Source: Streptomyces sp. NRRL WC-3626
Lineage (GTDB): Bacteria; Actinomycetota; Actinomycetes; Streptomycetales; Streptomycetaceae
Assembly: GCF_000718785.1 (NCBI RefSeq)
Contig: NZ_JOCA01000028.1
Span: 1-64,000 of the forward strand
Length of the DNA stretch: 64,000 nt
Reading direction: 5' to 3'
Below are positions 45,178-54,025 of the stretch, in pieces; position 1 is the stretch's first letter, and each line of letters begins with the position of its first letter. Under the pieces are notes generated by a model, which was given only the letters and a program-made list of their open reading frames with translations, was not told where the DNA came from and ran no database searches. The position numbers and the translations under genes were made by a program.

Positions 45178-45897
45178 ATGCTTGTCGCCGCCGCAGTCTG
45201 CCCGTGCCCGCCGTTGCTCGTGCCCGAGGTCGCCGCAGGCGCCGCCCCCGAGCTGGACACCGCGCGGGCCGCCTGCACGGACGCCCTGGGCGTGCTCGCC
45301 GCCTCCCGGCCCGATCTGCTCGTGGTGGTCGGACCGGGCGACGGCGCGGGCCCCGAGAGCTACCCGGAAGGCACCCCGGGGACCTTCAAGGGCTTCGGCG
45401 TCGACATGGACGTACGGCTGGGACGGGCCCGGGACGACGGGCCGGCCGGGCGGGAACTCCCGTACGGGCCGGCCATCGGCGCCTGGCTGCTGAGCCGCAC
45501 CGGATGGGCGGACGCCCCCGTCGAGGCACTGGCCGTGGGAGAGGACCTCACGCCCGAGCGGTGCACCGAGGCGGGCGAGGCCCTGGCCCGACGGGCGGAG
45601 CGGGTGGCGCTGCTGGTGATGGGTGATGCCAGTGCGTGCCGCACGCTCAAGGCGCCCGGCTATCTCGACGAGCGCGCGGCCCCCTACGACGCGGAACTCG
45701 CGCGCGCCCTGGGCGCGGCCGACACCGGGGCCCTGCGGGCACTGGACGCCGGACCGGCCCGCGAGCTGAAGGTGTCCGGCCGGGCACCCTGGCAGGTGCT
45801 CGCCGGCGCGGCGGCCGGCAATCCCCGGCTGTCCGGCACACTGCTCTACGACGACGCCCCCTACGGGGTCGGCTACCTCGTGGCCACCTGGTCGTAG
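45178..45897 (+). CDS. LigB-like class III extradiol dioxygenase-fold protein
   Basis: A 239-residue protein resembling the LigB/MEMO fold. MLVAAAVCPCPPLLVPEVA opens with the first strand (the family often has HPP here; this one has PCPP), then LLVVVGPGDGAG, ELPYGPAIGAWLL, VALLVMGDASACRTLKAPGYLDERAAPYDAEL and WQVLAGAA, ending DDAPYGVGYLVATW. Metal-ligand histidines of true dioxygenases are mostly missing, so activity is doubtful. It lies 49 bases after miaB and may be co-transcribed. Confidence 0.7.
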   Translation: MLVAAAVCPCPPLLVPEVAAGAAPELDTARAACTDALGVLAASRPDLLVVVGPGDGAGPESYPEGTPGTFKGFGVDMDVRLGRARDDGPAGRELPYGPAIGAWLLSRTGWADAPVEALAVGEDLTPERCTEAGEALARRAERVALLVMGDASACRTLKAPGYLDERAAPYDAELARALGAADTGALRALDAGPARELKVSGRAPWQVLAGAAAGNPRLSGTLLYDDAPYGVGYLVATWS

Positions 45898-45973
45898 CCG
45901 CCCGCCGTGGGCCGGGCGCGGCGGACGGCCGGAAGCGCTCGACGTGCTCCGCGGCCGTCCGACGGTGAGCCGC

Positions 45974-46234
45974 TCAGGGCGTGGGCGGCGGAGTGCTCGT
46001 GCCGCCCCCCTCCGCGCCGGGATCGTTCTTGTGCGCGAGCCGGTCCACGGCGCCCTTGGCCTTGCCCGTGCCCGACTGGATCTTGTCGCTGTACTTGCCC
46101 TTGGTCCGCTCGTCGACGGTCCGGGCGGCCTTGTCCAGGCCCTGCTGGATCTTGCCCTCGTGCTGCTGCGCGAGGCCGGAGACCTTGTCCTTGGCGGGGC
46201 CGAGTCTGGCCTTCAGGTTGTCCAGGAGACCCAT
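45974..46234 (-). CDS. MT0933-type antitoxin-like protein
   Basis: An 86-residue hydrophilic, amphipathic-helical protein (MGLLDNLKARLGPAKDKVSGLAQQ, then VDERTKGKYSDKIQSGTGKAKGAVD). This matches the MT0933_antitox family, named after a mycobacterial type II antitoxin. The expected toxin partner is not adjacent, so it may be a stress-type protein rather than a working antitoxin. Convergent with the LigB-like gene. Confidence 0.75.
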   Translation of the reverse strand: MGLLDNLKARLGPAKDKVSGLAQQHEGKIQQGLDKAARTVDERTKGKYSDKIQSGTGKAKGAVDRLAHKNDPGAEGGGTSTPPPTP

Positions 46235-46377
46235 GTTCTACCTTCCCTCGCGGCGATCTGTGTGCGGGCTGTGCGACCGGTTCCGAACGGCTGTGTCCGG
46301 GCGTGTGCCCGGGTTCGCCCGGCTGATGCCGACCGGTGTGCGGCTGGTGCCCGGCCGGTGCCCGGACCATGTGCGGG

Positions 46378-46647
46378 CTATGTACGGGCGCCCTCACCGG
46401 CCTCGCTGTCGGCGGCCTCGGCGGACTGCTGCTTCGGGATCTCGACGGTGTCGGTACCGGGGACCTCCTTGGCCCTGTGCTCCGCCGGCCCGGTGGACTC
46501 CGGCGCCCCGGCCGACTCCTTCGGCTCCGCGGCCCCGGTCGAGTCCTCCGTACCGGTGCCGGCCGCCGCTTCGTCGGCCCGGGCCTCCGCGGCCCGCGTC
46601 TCCTCCGTGGCCTTCGACCTACGGAAAATCCGTGCGAAAACTCCCAT
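46378..46647 (-). CDS. Small acidic Ala/Glu-rich protein
   Basis: An 89-residue protein starting MGVFARIFRRSKATEETRAAEARADEA: a short hydrophobic/basic head followed by a disordered Ala/Glu/Thr/Ser tail. No domain. The head could bind membrane peripherally. ATG 46647 has TGGAG upstream; similar proteins are conserved at this place in Streptomyces. Function unknown. Confidence 0.65.
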   Translation of the reverse strand: MGVFARIFRRSKATEETRAAEARADEAAAGTGTEDSTGAAEPKESAGAPESTGPAEHRAKEVPGTDTVEIPKQQSAEAADSEAGEGART

Positions 46648-46830
46648 ATCCACTCCATACGTTACTCGTGCGGGTGGCATCCCGCGTAGCCCGGTGTGTC
46701 CGTTCGTGTGACCCGGGCCGCCGCGACCGCGATCGGGGCGGCAGGGATCCCGCCACGGGCAACGACCGGGCGGCGGCCGTGTCACGTAACCCGATCGAGG
46801 ATGGGGTGCGAGGTTTGCGAGACTGGATCA

Positions 46831-47769
46831 GTGAGCAGCGCACCCCATGCCCCCCGCGTCATCGCCGTCGTCGGCCCCACCGCGGCCGGAAAGTCCGATC
46901 TGGGCGTTTTCCTGGCCCGGCGGCTCGGCGGTGAAGTCGTCAACGCCGACTCCATGCAGCTCTACCGGGGGATGGACATCGGCACCGCCAAACTGACGCC
47001 CGAGGAGCGCGGTGGCGTCCCGCACCACCTGCTCGACATCTGGGACGTCACCGTCGCCGCGTCCGTCGCCGAGTACCAGCGGCTGGCCCGGGAGCGGATC
47101 GACGCGCTGCTCGCCGAGGGACGCTGGCCCGTCCTCGTCGGCGGCTCCGGCCTCTACGTCCGCGGCGCCGTCGACAACCTGGAGTTCCCCGGCACCGACC
47201 CCGAGGTCAGGGCCCGGCTGGAGGAGGAGCTCACCCTGCGCGGTCCGGGAGCGCTGCACGCCCGCCTCGCCGTGGCGGACCCCGAGGCCGCGAGGGTGAT
47301 CCTGCCGGGCAACGGCCGCCGTATCGTCCGCGCGCTCGAGGTCATCGAGATCACCGGACGACCCTTCACGGCGAACCTCCCCGGCCACGACTCGGTCTAC
47401 GACACCGTCCAGATCGGCGTCGACGTGCCCCGCCCCGAGCTGGACGAGCGCATCGCCCGCCGGGTCGACCGGATGTGGGAGGCCGGTCTCGTGGAGGAAG
47501 TGCGCGCACTGGAGGCGCGGGGGTTGCGCGAGGGGCGTACGGCGTCGCGCGCACTCGGCTACCAGCAGGTGCTCGCCGCGCTCGCCGGGGAATGCACCCT
47601 CGAGGAGGCCCGGAACGAGACCGTCCGTGCCACCAAGCGCTTCGCGCGCCGTCAGGATTCATGGTTCAGGCGCGATCCCCGGGTGCACTGGTTGAGTGGG
47701 GCCGCGGCGGACCTGACGGAACTTCCGCAGCTCGCGTCGTCGTTGGTCGAACGACCGGTTACAGCCTGA
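46831..47769 (+). CDS. miaA: tRNA dimethylallyltransferase MiaA
   Basis: A 312-residue enzyme that puts the dimethylallyl group on A37 of tRNAs reading U-starting codons. The P-loop GPTAAGKSDLG spans residues 15-25; next are VNADSMQLYRGMDIGTAKL, HHLLDIWDV, VGGSGLYVRG, GRRIVRALEVIEITG and ASRALGYQQVLAAL. GTG start at 46831; the upstream frame is open but not conserved. It works before MiaB. Confidence 0.95.
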   Translation: MSSAPHAPRVIAVVGPTAAGKSDLGVFLARRLGGEVVNADSMQLYRGMDIGTAKLTPEERGGVPHHLLDIWDVTVAASVAEYQRLARERIDALLAEGRWPVLVGGSGLYVRGAVDNLEFPGTDPEVRARLEEELTLRGPGALHARLAVADPEAARVILPGNGRRIVRALEVIEITGRPFTANLPGHDSVYDTVQIGVDVPRPELDERIARRVDRMWEAGLVEEVRALEARGLREGRTASRALGYQQVLAALAGECTLEEARNETVRATKRFARRQDSWFRRDPRVHWLSGAAADLTELPQLASSLVERPVTA

Positions 47770-47871
47770 TCACGTCCTGGCATCGGGACGCCCAGGCCGT
47801 CATCGGGGCCTGTGACGCCGTGCCATCATCGAGCTTCGATCGACCAAGTGGAGTCCTAGTTGGGAGGGCGC

Positions 47872-48384
47872 GTGGCGATGGAGGCCGGCCCTCGCGACAC
47901 CGCACACGGCACCGAACACCTCACCACCGAGCGGGGTGCGGCGGAGCAGGAGACGACCGACCGTCTCAGTCCGGACGGACCGGACGAGACGCAGGGCGGT
48001 GTGACCGACGACGGCCCCGAGCCGGACGAGATGTTCGCGGGCGGGGACGAGGTCGAGGTCGAGCTGCGCCCGCAGCGCAGACTCCGCATCTGGCAGCTCG
48101 CGCCCATCGTCGGACTGGCCGCGCTCGGCTCTCTGATGTTCGCCTTCCCGCTCGCCTTCGACTTCGGCGACAGCGGCGCCGTGATCGCCATGCTGGGCCT
48201 GCTGATCTGCTCCTGCGCGGCCGGCTGGGGCATGATGGCCGCCCGCAGGGTCGGCTCCACCTGGCCGGGCCTCCCGCCCCGCGGCGCGGGCCGCAGACCC
48301 GACTGGCGCGTAGTGGCCGCGTACGCGGTGATGGTCGCGGCGGCGGTGGCCCTGGCGGTATGGCGGGTGGCCCGCCTCCGCTGA
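47872..48384 (+). CDS. Two-to-three-helix membrane protein
   Basis: A 170-residue product with an acidic cytoplasmic head of about 75 residues (Glu/Asp/Thr-rich) and spans LAPIVGLAALGSLMFAFPLAF, SGAVIAMLGLLICSCAAGWGMMAARRV and VVAAYAVMVAAAVALAVWRV. GTG 47872 or ATG 47878, both served by GGGAGGG. Between miaA and dapF; no family identified. Confidence 0.65.
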   Translation: MAMEAGPRDTAHGTEHLTTERGAAEQETTDRLSPDGPDETQGGVTDDGPEPDEMFAGGDEVEVELRPQRRLRIWQLAPIVGLAALGSLMFAFPLAFDFGDSGAVIAMLGLLICSCAAGWGMMAARRVGSTWPGLPPRGAGRRPDWRVVAAYAVMVAAAVALAVWRVARLR

Positions 48385-48549
48385 GCAACGCTTCTGGGGG
48401 CGCGGGACTACGACGCGACACCCGACCGGCGCGGAGCCACTGATCAGCACGTGGCCGTGTCGATGCGTGTGCGCGACAAGCCCCCACCGGCCCGCACGGA
48501 GCCACAGCCTCGCGGCGCCGCCATTCCCGCGTTCTCGTAGGATCGGAAG

Positions 48550-49410
48550 ATGCTCCCCTTCCTCAAGGGCCACGGCACGGAGAACGACTTCGTGATCGTC
48601 CCGGACCCCGAGAACGCCCTCGACCTGCCCCCGGCCGCCGTCGCCGCACTGTGCGACCGCCGCGCCGGCATCGGCGGCGACGGACTGCTGCACGTGGTGC
48701 GCTCCGAGGCCCACCCCGAGGCACGGTCGATGGCGGCCGAGGCCGAGTGGTTCATGGACTACCGCAACGGCGACGGCTCCGTCGCGGAGATGTGCGGCAA
48801 CGGAGTGCGCGTGTTCGCGCGCTACCTCCAGCGCGCCGGACACGTCGGTGAAGGAGACATCGCCGTCGCCACGCGCGGGGGAGTGAAGACCGTGCACATC
48901 GCCAAGGACGGTGACATCACCGTCGGCATGGGCCGCGCACTGCTCCCCGACGGCGACGTCACCGTGCGCGTCGGCGAGCGCAGCTGGCCCGCGCGGAACG
49001 TGAACATGGGCAACCCGCACGCCGTGGCCTTCGTGGACGACCTCGCCCACGCGGGCGACCTCTTCACCCCGCCGCCGTTCACCCCGGCCGCCGCCTACCC
49101 GGACGGGGTGAACGTGGAGTTCGTCGTCGACCGCGGCCCCCGGCACGTGGCACTGCGGGTGCACGAGCGCGGATCCGGCGAGACCCGCTCCTGCGGCACG
49201 GGCGCGTGCGCGGTCGCCGTGGCCACCGCCCGCCGCGACGGCGCCGACCCGGCCGTCACCGGCACCCCGGCGACGTACACCGTGGATGTGCCCGGCGGCA
49301 CCCTCGTGATCACCGAACGGCCCGACGGCGAGATCGAGATGACCGGCCCGGCGGTGATCGTCGCCGAGGGCGTCATCGAATCCGAGTGGCTGGAGAACGC
49401 CCTGCGCTGA
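48550..49410 (+). CDS. dapF: Diaminopimelate epimerase
   Basis: A 286-residue PLP-independent racemase converting LL- to meso-diaminopimelate for lysine and peptidoglycan (Streptomyces uses LL-DAP in its wall and meso-DAP for lysine). The two catalytic cysteines are in MCGNGVRVFARY and SCGTGACAVAVA; GHGTENDFVIV and NVNMGNPHAVAFV are the substrate-binding stretches. ATG 48550. Monocistronic by spacing. Confidence 0.96.
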   Translation: MLPFLKGHGTENDFVIVPDPENALDLPPAAVAALCDRRAGIGGDGLLHVVRSEAHPEARSMAAEAEWFMDYRNGDGSVAEMCGNGVRVFARYLQRAGHVGEGDIAVATRGGVKTVHIAKDGDITVGMGRALLPDGDVTVRVGERSWPARNVNMGNPHAVAFVDDLAHAGDLFTPPPFTPAAAYPDGVNVEFVVDRGPRHVALRVHERGSGETRSCGTGACAVAVATARRDGADPAVTGTPATYTVDVPGGTLVITERPDGEIEMTGPAVIVAEGVIESEWLENALR

Positions 49411-49631
49411 CCGGAGCGCAGACTCGGTATCGCAGCCTCCCAACCGGCCAGTGGTCGCATCCGCAGGGTCGGGAAGGATTCCGCCTTCAAGATCATGGCG
49501 TGACCGCCGTCCGGTGGCGTGAAAGGGGCCCGCGAAGGCCATCGCTCGAAGGGGTGATCCGTTTCACGCTCGGCCGGAGGCGGTCGGTCCGAGGGGGTCC
49601 GGGTCGGTAGCATCAAGCACCGGCCCGGACG

Positions 49632-49650
49632 GGGGACGAACGCCGTCCCC
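49632..49650. repeat. Hairpin in the rshA leader
   Basis: GGGGACG-AACGC-CGTCCCC, perfect 7-bp arms, about 60 bases upstream of the rshA ATG. It lies in a 298-base gap after dapF that otherwise shows no gene. It could be a leader stem. Confidence 0.35.
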
Positions 49651-49708
49651 TGAGCCCGAGTCCGCCCTGGGGCACGCCGTCCGCCGGTCCACGCAGCCGG
49701 AGGTGCCC

Positions 49709-51856
49709 ATGAACGCGGAGGCCGCGAATCCTGCGACCCCAGGCTCTGTGACAGCTGGTCACGTCACACCGAGCGGATCGCGCAGGAAGTCCCGCCCCCG
49801 GCTCGACCTGCGCCGGCTGGGCCGTGCCGCGCTGCTCGGCTCCACCGGCCGCGACCGGCTACCCGACGCCATCGGGCACGTGGCCGACGCCCATCGCGCC
49901 CACTACCCCGACGCCGACCTCGAACCCCTGCGCCGGGCCTATGTGTTGGCCGAGTCGTCCCACCGCGGCCAGATGCGCAAGAGCGGCGAGCCGTACATCA
50001 CGCACCCCCTCGCCGTGACCCTGATCCTCGCCGAACTCGGCGCCGAGACGACCACGTTGACCGCCTCCCTGCTCCACGACACCGTCGAGGACACGGATGT
50101 GACGCTCAATCAGGTGAGAGAGCAGTTCGGCGAGGAGGTCCGCTACCTCGTCGACGGCGTCACCAAGCTGGAGAAGGTCGACTACGGCGCCGCCGCCGAG
50201 CCGGAGACCTTCCGCAAGATGCTCGTCGCCACCGGCAACGACGTACGCGTGATGTCGATCAAACTCGCCGACCGGCTGCACAACATGCGCACCCTCGGGG
50301 TGATGCGCCCCGAGAAGCAGGAACGCATCGCCAAGGTGACACGTGACGTACTCATCCCGCTCGCCGAACGGCTCGGCGTCCAGGCGCTCAAGACGGAACT
50401 GGAAGACCTGGTCTTCGCCATCCTGCACCCCGACGAGTACGCGCACACACGGGAGTTGATCGTCCGCAACGCCGCCCGTGCGGACGACCCGCTCGCCGAG
50501 GTCGCGGACGACGTGCGCAAGGTGCTCCGCGAGTCCGACATCACCGCCGAAGTCCTCATCCGGCCGCGTCACTTCGTCTCCGTGCACCGTGTGTCCCGCA
50601 AACGCGGCCCGCTGAGCGGCGCCGACTTCGGCCGCCTCCTCGTTCTGGTCAACGAGGACGCCGACTGCTACGGCGTCCTGGGCGAGCTGCACACCTGTCT
50701 GACGCCGGTGGTCTCGGAGTTCAAGGACTTCATCGCCGTACCGAAGTTCAACCTGTACCAGTCGCTGCACACCGCGGTGGCCGGCGAGGACGGCCAGGTC
50801 GTCGAGGTCCTGATCCGCACCCACCAGATGCACAAGGTCGCCGAGGCCGGAGTCGTCGCCCTCGGCAACCCCTACGCAGGGTCCCCCGAGGAGCAGTCCG
50901 CCGGCGACGGCGAACGTGTCGATCCCACCCGGCCCGGCTGGCTCTCCCGGCTCCTGGACTGGCAGCGGGCCGCGCCCGACCCCGACACCTTCTGGTCGAC
51001 CCTGCGCGAGGACCTCGCCCAGGACCGCGAGATCACCGTCTTCCGGCCCGACGGGGGCACGCTGGGCCTGCCCGAGGGGGCGACCTGCGTGGACGCCGCC
51101 TACGCGCAGTACGGCGAGGACGCCCACGCGTGCATCGGCGCCAGGGTCAACGGCCGGCTGGCGACACTGAGCACCGTCCTCAAGGACGGTGACACCGTCC
51201 AGTTGCTCATGGGCCAGGACGCGGCCTCCGAGCCCTCCAGGGAGTGGCTGGAGCACGCCCACACCCCCGCCGCGCGGATCGCCATCCAGCGGTGGCTGTC
51301 CGCCCACCCCGCACCGGACGAGGCTCCCGAGACCGAACCGGAGGAACTCGCCCGGCCGCTCGCCGGCGACCCCGCCCCGGCACCGGCCCCCGGCCGGCCC
51401 CCGGCCGCGCAGGTTCTGTCCGACCGGGCAGGCGCGACCGTACGTCTCGCCGGCTGCTGTACGCCCGTACCGCCCGACGAGGTGACCGGCTTCGCCGTGC
51501 GCGGGGGAGCGGTCACCGTGCACCGGGCCGGGTGCCCTGCGGTGGCGCGTATGAGGAGCGCGGGGCGCGCCGAGGTCGGCGTGCGCTGGGGAGAGGGCGC
51601 CGAGTGCCGGGTCACGCTGGTCGCGGAGTCGTTCGTCCGCCCGCATCTGCTCGCGGACCTCACCGAGGCCATGGCCCTCGAAGGCGCCGAGATCGTCTCC
51701 GCGACCGTCGAACCCCCGGACCGGCAGCAGGTACGCCACACCTACACCGTGCAGCTCCCGGACGCCGCCCGGCTGCCCGCCCTCATGCGCGCGATGCGTG
51801 ATGTGGCGGGCGTCTACGACGTGAGCCGGGCCCAGCGACAGGCCTCGGGCGCGTGA
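49709..51856 (+). CDS. rshA: RelA/SpoT homologue RshA
   Basis: A 715-residue long RSH protein for (p)ppGpp turnover. The hydrolase HD domain looks complete: HRGQMRKSGEPYITHP, LLHDTVEDTD and IKLADRLHNMRTL. In the synthetase domain, FKDFIAVPKFNLYQSLHT and EVLIRTHQMHKVAEAG are kept, but the usual PKxNGYQSLHT Gly is Leu, the DLxAIR motif reads ADFGRLLVLV, and the substrate Arg/Lys segment reads RPRHFVSVHRVSRKRG. TGS (ITVFRPDGGTLGLPEGAT), zinc-finger (GCCTPVPPDEVTG) and ACT domains follow. It is probably hydrolase-biased. ATG 49709 lies 4 bases after GGAGGT; the GTG at 49703 falls inside that site. Confidence 0.9.
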   Translation: MNAEAANPATPGSVTAGHVTPSGSRRKSRPRLDLRRLGRAALLGSTGRDRLPDAIGHVADAHRAHYPDADLEPLRRAYVLAESSHRGQMRKSGEPYITHPLAVTLILAELGAETTTLTASLLHDTVEDTDVTLNQVREQFGEEVRYLVDGVTKLEKVDYGAAAEPETFRKMLVATGNDVRVMSIKLADRLHNMRTLGVMRPEKQERIAKVTRDVLIPLAERLGVQALKTELEDLVFAILHPDEYAHTRELIVRNAARADDPLAEVADDVRKVLRESDITAEVLIRPRHFVSVHRVSRKRGPLSGADFGRLLVLVNEDADCYGVLGELHTCLTPVVSEFKDFIAVPKFNLYQSLHTAVAGEDGQVVEVLIRTHQMHKVAEAGVVALGNPYAGSPEEQSAGDGERVDPTRPGWLSRLLDWQRAAPDPDTFWSTLREDLAQDREITVFRPDGGTLGLPEGATCVDAAYAQYGEDAHACIGARVNGRLATLSTVLKDGDTVQLLMGQDAASEPSREWLEHAHTPAARIAIQRWLSAHPAPDEAPETEPEELARPLAGDPAPAPAPGRPPAAQVLSDRAGATVRLAGCCTPVPPDEVTGFAVRGGAVTVHRAGCPAVARMRSAGRAEVGVRWGEGAECRVTLVAESFVRPHLLADLTEAMALEGAEIVSATVEPPDRQQVRHTYTVQLPDAARLPALMRAMRDVAGVYDVSRAQRQASGA

Positions 51857-51956
51857 CGGTGGGGCGGAGCCTCCAAGCGGCGGTGTGATTACCCGATCGA
51901 GTGTTCCGGGAGCGCGCCGTTTTTATGGTGCTTCCGCGCGCTGATAGCCGTGGTGG

Positions 51957-53870
51957 ATGCCCACCCCCCACACTCCTGACCCGCACGACCGCGCCGTCCC
52001 GCCCCCGGTCCCCGGAAGCGACGCGTCACAGGCCCGTCCGGCACCCGGCCGTGTCCCGCCCAGCCAGCCGCCACCGGGCAGCACCGGCTCCTTCGACGGC
52101 CCTCTCTCCGCCGGCCGGTTTTCAGCAACCCAGGACCGGCCGGACGAGCCCTTCGACCACGACCCCCGGGACCGGGCGGACGCCCCTGACGGCCGGCCAC
52201 CGGTCAGCCACGCTCTTCGAGCCCTGGTGCCCGACGTCCGCGCACCCCACGACCGGACGCGCGCCGGCCACCCCGCCCACGTCCCCTCACCGGATCACCC
52301 GGCCGCCGAGTCCCGGGCACGCCGCAGTCGGGCGGCCCGGGGCCGGGGTGTTCGTGCCGTGGGCGGTCAGGCGCGGCGGCGACGGGCGGCCGCGGCGCTG
52401 ACCGCCTCCGCCGTCTCCGTCTGCCTCGTCGCCGCGAGCGCTCCGGCCGTTCCGCTCGGCATCGGCGACCGGCTCTTCCCGTACCTGGGCAACCCCGGCT
52501 ACGACGTCCTGTCGTACGACATCGCCCTCACCTACTCCGGGCGCAACGACCGGCCGCTCGAAGCCGTCACCACGATCGACGCCCGGATCACCGCCGACCT
52601 GGACCGGATTAACCTCGACTTCGCTCACGGCACGGTCCGCTCGGTCGAGGCCGACGGCGACCCGGCCGGCTTCGCCCGTGCCGGAGAGGATCTGGTGATC
52701 ACGCCGGAGGACGTTCCGGACGAGGGCGAACGGACCAGGATCACCGTCCGGCACACCAGCGACCCCGTCGCCGCCGAGGACCGCGAGGGCGGCTGGGTGC
52801 GCACCGCGGACGGGCTCGCCATGGCCAACCAGGCCGACGCCGCCCACCTGGTCTTCCCGTGCAACGACCATCCCTCCGACAAGGCGATGTTCACCTTCCG
52901 GATCACCGCCCCCGACAGCCGGACAGTCGTCGCGGGCGGCATGCCGGCCGGGGTCGACCGCACGCGCGGGACCGCCACATGGACGTACCGGACCGGCCAC
53001 CCCATGGCCACCGAACTCGCCCAGGTCTCCATCGGCCGCTCCACGGTCCTGCGCCGCACCGGCCCGCACGGGCTGCCCCTGCGGGACGTCGTCCCCACCG
53101 CCCACCGTGCCGACCTCGAACAGTGGCCGGCGAAGACCCCCGCCCAGATCTCCTGGATGGAGGAGAGAGTCGGCCGCTACCCGTTCGAGACCTACGGTCT
53201 GCTCCTCGCAGACGCCTCCACCGGTTTCGCCCTGGAGACCCAGACCCTCTCCCTCTTCGAACGGGAGCTGTTCACCGACCCCGCCCTCCCCGCCTGGTAC
53301 GTCGAATCGATCATGGTGCATGAACTGGCCCACCAGTGGTTCGGCAACAGCGTCAGTCCCCGCACCTGGTCCGACCTGTGGCTAGGCGAGGGCCACGCCA
53401 CCTGGTACGAGGCGCTGTACGCCGAGGAACGGGGCGGCAGAACCCTGGACGACCGCATGAAGGCCGCCTACGAGGCGTCCGACGGCTGGCGCGCGGACGG
53501 CGGACCTCCGGCCGCGCCCCGTCCCCCGGAACCCGGCCGGAAGATCGGCATCTTCCGGCCGAACGTCTACGACGGCGCCGCCCTCGTGCTGTACGCCCTG
53601 CGCGAGACGATCGGCCGCCGGGCCTTCGAACGCCTGGAGCGCGACTGGACCACCCGCCACCGGAACGGCACGGCCGGCACCTCCGACTTCGTCCGCCTGG
53701 CCTCCCGCGTCGCCGGACGCGACCTGACCGGCTTCCTGCACCCGTGGCTGTACGGCACCACGACCCCGCCGATGCCCGGCCACCCCGAATGGACGTCGGA
53801 CGCCCGTTCCACGACACCCGCCCTGCGGCCGGTCACCCCCGGGCATCGACCGGACGGGAGCGGGGAATAA
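51957..53870 (+). CDS. M1-family zinc aminopeptidase, membrane-anchored or secreted
   Basis: Up to 637 residues. The gluzincin motif is HELAHQWFGN (zinc His455, His459, catalytic Glu456) with the third ligand Glu478 in WLGEGHATW, 18 residues on. The exopeptidase GAMEN-like site reads GFALETQTLSLF. A hydrophobic segment RRRAAAALTASAVSVCLVAAS near residue 140 looks like a signal peptide, so either the first 130 Pro/Arg-rich residues are a cytoplasmic tail or translation starts later (for example GTG near 52350). No good ribosome site helps to decide. Exported peptidase of unknown substrate. Confidence 0.85.
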   Translation: MPTPHTPDPHDRAVPPPVPGSDASQARPAPGRVPPSQPPPGSTGSFDGPLSAGRFSATQDRPDEPFDHDPRDRADAPDGRPPVSHALRALVPDVRAPHDRTRAGHPAHVPSPDHPAAESRARRSRAARGRGVRAVGGQARRRRAAAALTASAVSVCLVAASAPAVPLGIGDRLFPYLGNPGYDVLSYDIALTYSGRNDRPLEAVTTIDARITADLDRINLDFAHGTVRSVEADGDPAGFARAGEDLVITPEDVPDEGERTRITVRHTSDPVAAEDREGGWVRTADGLAMANQADAAHLVFPCNDHPSDKAMFTFRITAPDSRTVVAGGMPAGVDRTRGTATWTYRTGHPMATELAQVSIGRSTVLRRTGPHGLPLRDVVPTAHRADLEQWPAKTPAQISWMEERVGRYPFETYGLLLADASTGFALETQTLSLFERELFTDPALPAWYVESIMVHELAHQWFGNSVSPRTWSDLWLGEGHATWYEALYAEERGGRTLDDRMKAAYEASDGWRADGGPPAAPRPPEPGRKIGIFRPNVYDGAALVLYALRETIGRRAFERLERDWTTRHRNGTAGTSDFVRLASRVAGRDLTGFLHPWLYGTTTPPMPGHPEWTSDARSTTPALRPVTPGHRPDGSGE

Positions 53871-53892
53871 CACGATGACGAGACGGGCCGTA

Positions 53893-53920
53893 CCGTGCGA
53901 CCATCGTCAGGTCCGCACGG
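53893..53920. terminator. Hairpin between the M1 peptidase and hflX
   Basis: CCGTGCG and CGCACGG pair around 14 bases, about 20 bases after the peptidase stop. No T tract. It may terminate the peptidase transcript. Confidence 0.4.
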
Positions 53921-54025
53921 CACGGGACCGGGAATCTCCCGGGCGCCCCGGACGTTGAGGACAGTGACGGAGTGTCCCCCGGACCGGCTCCGTCGCCGAC
54001 GGACCACCGACGACGTAAGGACCCA

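Noticed and set aside
45974..46647. The two small minus-strand genes as a toxin-antitoxin pair
   Set aside because: The second protein is an acidic disordered peptide with no toxin fold, and the genes are separated by 143 bases.
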